Shown: positions 60,437 to 64,000 of the stretch, piece after piece
Layout of the letters: each line of letters opens with the position of its first letter
Numbering within the stretch: the stretch's first letter is position 1
Source of the DNA: CBDHFQ01 sp965262565
Lineage (GTDB): Bacteria > Bacteroidota > Bacteroidia > J057
Assembly (NCBI GenBank): GCA_965262565.1
Contig: CBDHFQ010000044.1
Location: 1 to 64,000 of the forward strand
Reading direction: 5' to 3'
DNA: 64,000 nt
Program-made: the position numbers and the translations under genes
Notes under the pieces: model-generated
What the model was told of the DNA's origin: nothing
What the model saw: only the letters and a program-made list of their open reading frames with translations
Database searches by the model: none

Positions 60437-61756
60437 TTATGGCCCGGCATCACCAGTAGCTGCAATTCCCTGTGCTGTTAAGGGAATGCCTGTTACTGTA
60501 CTAGGTTGCAACGTAAGCAGACCATCACTTGATAATTTATAAATTTGGATAGACCCCTGAATAGGAATGATGGTATATGCATAAACACCAGAAAAAGTAA
60601 TATCTAATGGATCTATTCCATCAGGCTCTCCAACCCCTGGTCCTTGATCGCCTGCAATAGCGACAATAGTACTCGGAGTAAGGGGAGTTAGCCCTCCTTG
60701 TGAATTTAAAGCAAATCCACTGATGGTTCTATTATCTGTATTCACAGAATAGACAAATCGTCTATCAGGAGAAAATTCGAGCCAACATGCTGCGGTACCA
60801 TTTGTAATAATGGCATCATTAACAATAGACAGGTTTCCTTCATTATCAAATGCATACGTACTTACAGTAGCTTGTTCTGGTGAAGGACCATTTTCACCCA
60901 GCTCAACATTTGCAGTGTGGAAAAATCCTGAATCATCAAATTCTCCCCCAAAAGGATCATCTCCTGCGGCTTCAAATTCTCCTTCTTCGGTATTAAATAT
61001 GTTAGGTTCACTCGCAATTCCATCAGTCCCAATAATATAAGAAATAATATTACTCACAGGGCCAAATTCTAACGCTACGAGCAAGTTTCCTGTAGGATTA
61101 AAATCAATGGTTCCTTTAAGACTTGGGACTCCACTTAATGGCTGATTTGCTCCATCTATAGCGGTCAGAGAGCCATCATTCCCTATGCTGTATCCTTGGA
61201 TAGATCCTGTCGTTCCATCATCGATAATACCTGGTAGGGGCAAAATATTTGCTGCCGTCCCACCCGAATTAAGTACATATAACAGCGTTCCCTGAGGATT
61301 CACCGCAATTGATACAGGAAAGGTTCCTCCAGATGGAACTACACTCACTCTTTCTAGATGATCATCATTCAATCTGAAAGAAGTCACACTATTAGATCCT
61401 GGATTTACGACAAAAAGGAAGCGCTCGTCAGGGCTTAGGATTACAGCGTCTTGAGATGTTAATGGATCTCTCCCAATGGTCAAATCTGTTCTAGGACCAC
61501 TACCAACTCCTCCTGCATCAAATCTACCTACTTCTTCTAACTGACCATCATCCAACATACGAAACATAAAAACTTCATTGCTATTGGTTTCATTCGACAT
61601 TGTAAATACAAAATCATCCGCTACTGGTTTCTCATCTCCATCATCACCTCCAGGCAAAAGATCGTCTATTTGCTCACAACTGTTTAACCCTAACAGCATA
61701 GATATGAGTAATAAGCATACCCAAATAGAGCTTCTCAATAATCCTGTCTTTTTCAT
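60437..61756 (-). CDS. Lactonase-like beta-propeller lipoprotein
   Basis: This 439-residue lipoprotein has a lipobox in LLGLNSCEQ. The mature chain is a seven-bladed beta-propeller of the 6-phosphogluconolactonase/YncE type. Blades include LSPDERFLFVVNPGSNSVTS, VNPQGTLLYVLNSGGTAA and FSPDRRFVYSVNTDNRTISG, the classic turn and strand pattern. Catalytic residues for lactonase cannot be confirmed, so it may be a binding protein instead. It is a single gene with its own terminator (60357) and a 390-base upstream region. Confidence 0.82.
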   Translation of the reverse strand: MKKTGLLRSSIWVCLLLISMLLGLNSCEQIDDLLPGGDDGDEKPVADDFVFTMSNETNSNEVFMFRMLDDGQLEEVGRFDAGGVGSGPRTDLTIGRDPLTSQDAVILSPDERFLFVVNPGSNSVTSFRLNDDHLERVSVVPSGGTFPVSIAVNPQGTLLYVLNSGGTAANILPLPGIIDDGTTGSIQGYSIGNDGSLTAIDGANQPLSGVPSLKGTIDFNPTGNLLVALEFGPVSNIISYIIGTDGIASEPNIFNTEEGEFEAAGDDPFGGEFDDSGFFHTANVELGENGPSPEQATVSTYAFDNEGNLSIVNDAIITNGTAACWLEFSPDRRFVYSVNTDNRTISGFALNSQGGLTPLTPSTIVAIAGDQGPGVGEPDGIDPLDITFSGVYAYTIIPIQGSIQIYKLSSDGLLTLQPSTVTGIPLTAQGIAATGDAGP

Positions 61757-62146
61757 GTAAGGAATTTTTTAATGATTAAGTAATAAATATTACAAAGCTG
61801 AAACTGAGCGCTCGATGATTCAGATTTATGCCTTCAAGTAAGAGGAAAGGATAAGCAGGAATTGTCAAATCAAATACTTTTTTGCCCTCTCAGGAGGAAT
61901 CATACAATCTATAGATAGAGGTATATTTTTCTGTGATATAAATATTTTATTAAATATTTCTTAATCAGCTTATTGCCAAATAAATTAATCCTTTAGCAAT
62001 AAATATGTGATAAAAAAAGTACAGATGGATTAGCCTAACATCAACATAAAATATAGATAAAAACAAAGAGGCTATCTCATGGTCTTGAGACAGCCTCTTC
62101 GCTATGTTATTCACTGTAAAAAAAGTAGTGATATTATATTCTTCTA
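61757..62146. other. Intergenic region between lipoprotein and msrA, with a terminator
   Basis: This AT-rich gap holds the promoter side of the lipoprotein gene and the end of the msrA transcript. The only clear element is a hairpin at 62066-62099. No ORF of coding character is visible. Confidence 0.5.
62066..62099 (-). terminator. Terminator downstream of msrA
   Basis: AAGAGGCT (62066-62073) pairs with AGCCTCTT (62092-62099), extended inside by TCTCA with TGAGA. The stem lies 48 bases after the msrA stop in minus-strand direction. The flanking T run is only modest. Confidence 0.6.
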
Positions 62147-62692
62147 TTATGCTTCTTCCAGCTTCAACCGATCCAGATACATTTGTTGAAGTTTTTGTAT
62201 TTTAGGATTAATTACTACCCTACAATACCCAGCGTTGGGATTATCATTATAATAATTTTGGTGATGGTCTTCAGCTACATAAAAGGTATCTATCGGTACT
62301 ATTTCTGTCACAATGGAATCTTCATAATAAGCCTTGACCTTTTCCAGCACTTTTTCGGCCGTAGCTTTCTGTTGGTCATCATGATATAGGATGATAGATC
62401 GATACTGAGTACCTACATCTGCGCCTTGCCTGTTAAGTGTAGTAGGATCATGCGTAGTCATGAACACGGTCAATAATTCCTCATAAGTGATTGCTTCTGG
62501 GTCAAAACGTACCTGTATCACTTCAGCATGACCTGTCGTTCCGGCACAAACAGCTCTGTAACTAGGATTTTCTACATGCCCACCAGCATATCCTGAGGCA
62601 ACGCTATGTACTCCTTTTAAACGTTGAATGATCGCCTCTATACACCAGAAACAACCTCCTCCAAATGTCGCTAATTCTGTGTGATTTGTCAT
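62147..62692 (-). CDS. msrA: Peptide methionine-S-sulfoxide reductase A
   Basis: This 181-residue protein carries the MsrA signature GGGCFWCIEA with the catalytic Cys14 and a second Cys17, and the family segments HVENPSYRAVC, HAEVIQVRFDP and YHQNYYND-like EDHHQNYYND near the C-terminus. It reduces methionine S-sulfoxide in proteins using thioredoxin. There is no signal peptide, so it is cytoplasmic. It is a single gene with its own terminator, 171 bases from the upstream DUF2147 gene. No MsrB is fused or adjacent. Confidence 0.96.
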   Translation of the reverse strand: MTNHTELATFGGGCFWCIEAIIQRLKGVHSVASGYAGGHVENPSYRAVCAGTTGHAEVIQVRFDPEAITYEELLTVFMTTHDPTTLNRQGADVGTQYRSIILYHDDQQKATAEKVLEKVKAYYEDSIVTEIVPIDTFYVAEDHHQNYYNDNPNAGYCRVVINPKIQKLQQMYLDRLKLEEA

Positions 62693-62862
62693 TTACGGTT
62701 ATTTTATTGTTAGAGAAGATAAATACTATATCAACAGATTTATCTTCCACCTCATTTTACCGAAATTTATGGACATATGTTACTTAATTCTACCACCCAT
62801 TTTCATTGAATGAAGGTAAATGTAATTCGGAAGACCAATTATTCTACCAGCGCAAAAAAATA

Positions 62863-63279
62863 TCATTCTACTCTGGTGAGCACCGCAGTCTTTCCCAACA
62901 AAGAGATGCCAATATATCCCCTCATTTTTAACACTTTTCCGTCCTTTTCTAACCACATCTTCCCACGATAAGTTCCTCCATTCTCAATAGAATAAACAGT
63001 TCCCCCTTCCCACTGTCGATGAGAGCTATCATAAGTGAATCCTTTCATAAATTCTATGCCTACCACACTCCTATCTCGTAAATCAGGATTGGGATTTTCT
63101 GTATCTCTCCTCGCTTCTTCTCTCCAAATAATACTTCCACAATACGCTTTTTCACATTTATAAATAGAGATTTTTCCCTTCTTCCCTTCTGTCCAATATT
63201 CGCCCACAATCTTTTCACCTGGCCCATTAACAACCACAACCCATATCGTTACCAACATTAAATAATTAAGATATGTCAT
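62863..63279 (-). CDS. DUF2147 family secreted protein
   Basis: This 138-residue protein has a short N-terminal signal (MTYLNYLMLVTIWVVVVNG). The family core is VGEYWTEGKKGKISIYKC, GSIIWREEA, NPDLRDRSVVG and the closing strand MRGYIGISLLGKTAVLTRVE. DUF2147 is a small beta-barrel, lipocalin-like secreted protein of unknown function. Two Cys (in KCEKAYCG) could form a disulfide. It lies 38 bases from the epimerase gene in the same direction. Confidence 0.83.
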   Translation of the reverse strand: MTYLNYLMLVTIWVVVVNGPGEKIVGEYWTEGKKGKISIYKCEKAYCGSIIWREEARRDTENPNPDLRDRSVVGIEFMKGFTYDSSHRQWEGGTVYSIENGGTYRGKMWLEKDGKVLKMRGYIGISLLGKTAVLTRVE

Positions 63280-63317
63280 AACCTCTTATTTAATTCCTTT
63301 TATACTCATCTATTTCC

Positions 63318-64000
63318 TTATGATTGAAGTAAATTTCTTATTCCTTCTTCAAAGGTAATCGCATTCCGATACTTCAGTTCTTTTCTGGCTTTCTCATCAG
63401 AAACGGAAAATTCTCTGGCCATTAGGCGAATGGCTAAGGGAGGAATAGGAGGTCTGGATGTTAGTCCCAGAAGTCTCCAAATGAATTCTGACATTTGTGC
63501 CAAAAAGGAGGCGATACCTAATGGAATTTCACGATGACCAGGATCAAGTCCATAAGCTTTTATGATCTCAGTGAAAGATTCTCGCATGCTTCTCCTATCT
63601 CCATCCGTAATAAAGTAAGCTTCTCCCCCATTTCCATGATGCATTGCTGCTAAGACTGCCGCAGCCAGATTTTGGATATGAACCGTACTCAATATTTGTC
63701 TGCCTCCTCCTATCCAAGCCCATTTTTTCTGCTTGACTCGTTCCAATACTTCCTGGAAATGGTGGTTGTTAGGACCCCAAATAGCTGGTGGACGAAGAGA
63801 AATAGTAATGAAGTTATCATCATTGGCACTTAATACTTCTCTTTCTGCTAATGCCTTTGTTTTAGGATACAATGCTTTAGGTAGTCCATCTTGTGCTGTT
63901 TCCTCCGTAACATTTACAATAGGACTACCAGGGACTACAGGAGCTGCACTAATATAGATAAACCGTTTGACTCCTTGTTCTTTGGCCAAGGTCAATAAAC
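63318..64000 (-). CDS. NAD-dependent epimerase/3-beta-hydroxysteroid dehydrogenase family protein (5' end cut off)
   Basis: The window holds the last 227 codons; the nucleotide-binding N-terminus is beyond the right edge. The frame is open to the end of the window, so no start codon should be placed here. Family features are the catalytic Tyr and Lys in LYPKTKALAERE, the strand before them (RFIYISAAPVV), RPPAIWGPNN and the substrate-side VHIQNLAAAVLAAM. The C-terminal segment with FLAQMSEFIWRLLGL matches 3-beta-HSD-type members. It uses NAD(P) to oxidise or epimerise a sterol- or sugar-like substrate; which one is unknown. Confidence 0.82.
   Translation of the reverse strand, partial: LLTLAKEQGVKRFIYISAAPVVPGSPIVNVTEETAQDGLPKALYPKTKALAEREVLSANDDNFITISLRPPAIWGPNNHHFQEVLERVKQKKWAWIGGGRQILSTVHIQNLAAAVLAAMHHGNGGEAYFITDGDRRSMRESFTEIIKAYGLDPGHREIPLGIASFLAQMSEFIWRLLGLTSRPPIPPLAIRLMAREFSVSDEKARKELKYRNAITFEEGIRNLLQS

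Noticed and set aside
1..64000. tRNA genes, rRNA, CRISPR arrays, insertion sequences and prophage genes
   Set aside because: I scanned by eye for repeat-spacer arrays, transposases, integrases and phage structural genes and saw none; tRNAs could be missed without a folding search.

Overview
The window looks like chromosomal DNA of a Bacteroidota bacterium, most likely an aerobic, polysaccharide-degrading member of the Cytophagales or a related order. The evidence is AT-rich DNA, SusC/TonB-type outer-membrane beta-barrels, a GLPGLI-family protein, VPS10-type BNR proteins, LVIVD and two-component propeller proteins, DUF5989/SxtJ partners, and many lipoproteins with a Bacteroidota-like signal. 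I saw no rRNA, tRNA, CRISPR array, phage module or intact insertion sequence.

Layout. 1-1655: a divergent locus with the 5' end of a molybdenum-hydroxylase small subunit on the minus strand, and a lipoprotein plus a MarR regulator on the plus strand. All three genes are broken by +1 changes in A/T runs. A palindrome that looks like the MarR operator lies in front of both transcription units. 1871-4964: outer-membrane receptor and a single-domain response regulator. 5363-13978: eight co-oriented minus-strand genes forming the most striking locus. Three of them carry Rieske [2Fe-2S] domains fused to three different partners (a TPP enzyme, a ferric-reductase-like membrane domain, and a glutamate-synthase-type FMN/[3Fe-4S] domain). 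They sit with a Cys/His-motif membrane-anchored protein, two tiny membrane proteins, a Na+/H+ antiporter and an MFS carrier. 14155-19545: secreted deiminase, an unknown protein, a 7TM/histidine kinase/LuxR regulator set, and a Doc-like toxin-antitoxin pair. 19592-27829: GLPGLI protein with its outer-membrane partner, a second molybdenum-hydroxylase pair, and a convergent beta-barrel plus BIG2-DM13 lipoprotein.

28072-38885: alpha/beta hydrolase, VPS10 protein, a DUF433 pseudogene with three in-frame TGA codons, a SUKH-LRR protein, two GH5 glycosidases and a Bor-like lipoprotein. 39103-43949: aminotransferase, then a cassette of NodU/CmcH carbamoyltransferase, SGNH hydrolase, a 49-residue DUF5989/SxtK-like protein and an SxtJ-like protein, resembling part of the sxtI-J-K gene set. 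43965-48070: LptG-type permease, beta-barrel protein, LVIVD lipoprotein and TPR protein. 48569-53658: a small secreted protein behind a 13-bp inverted repeat, an FG-GAP protein and a GH9 endoglucanase; the last two share a C-terminal module ending in two EF-hand-like loops. 53872-59899: a DyP peroxidase and a small partner gene bracketed by a LytTR regulator and a propeller-type LytS-like kinase. 59986-64000: orphan DUF433 protein, beta-propeller lipoprotein, MsrA, DUF2147 protein and a truncated NAD-dependent epimerase/3-beta-HSD gene.

All functional names rest on motif recognition by eye; no database search was possible.
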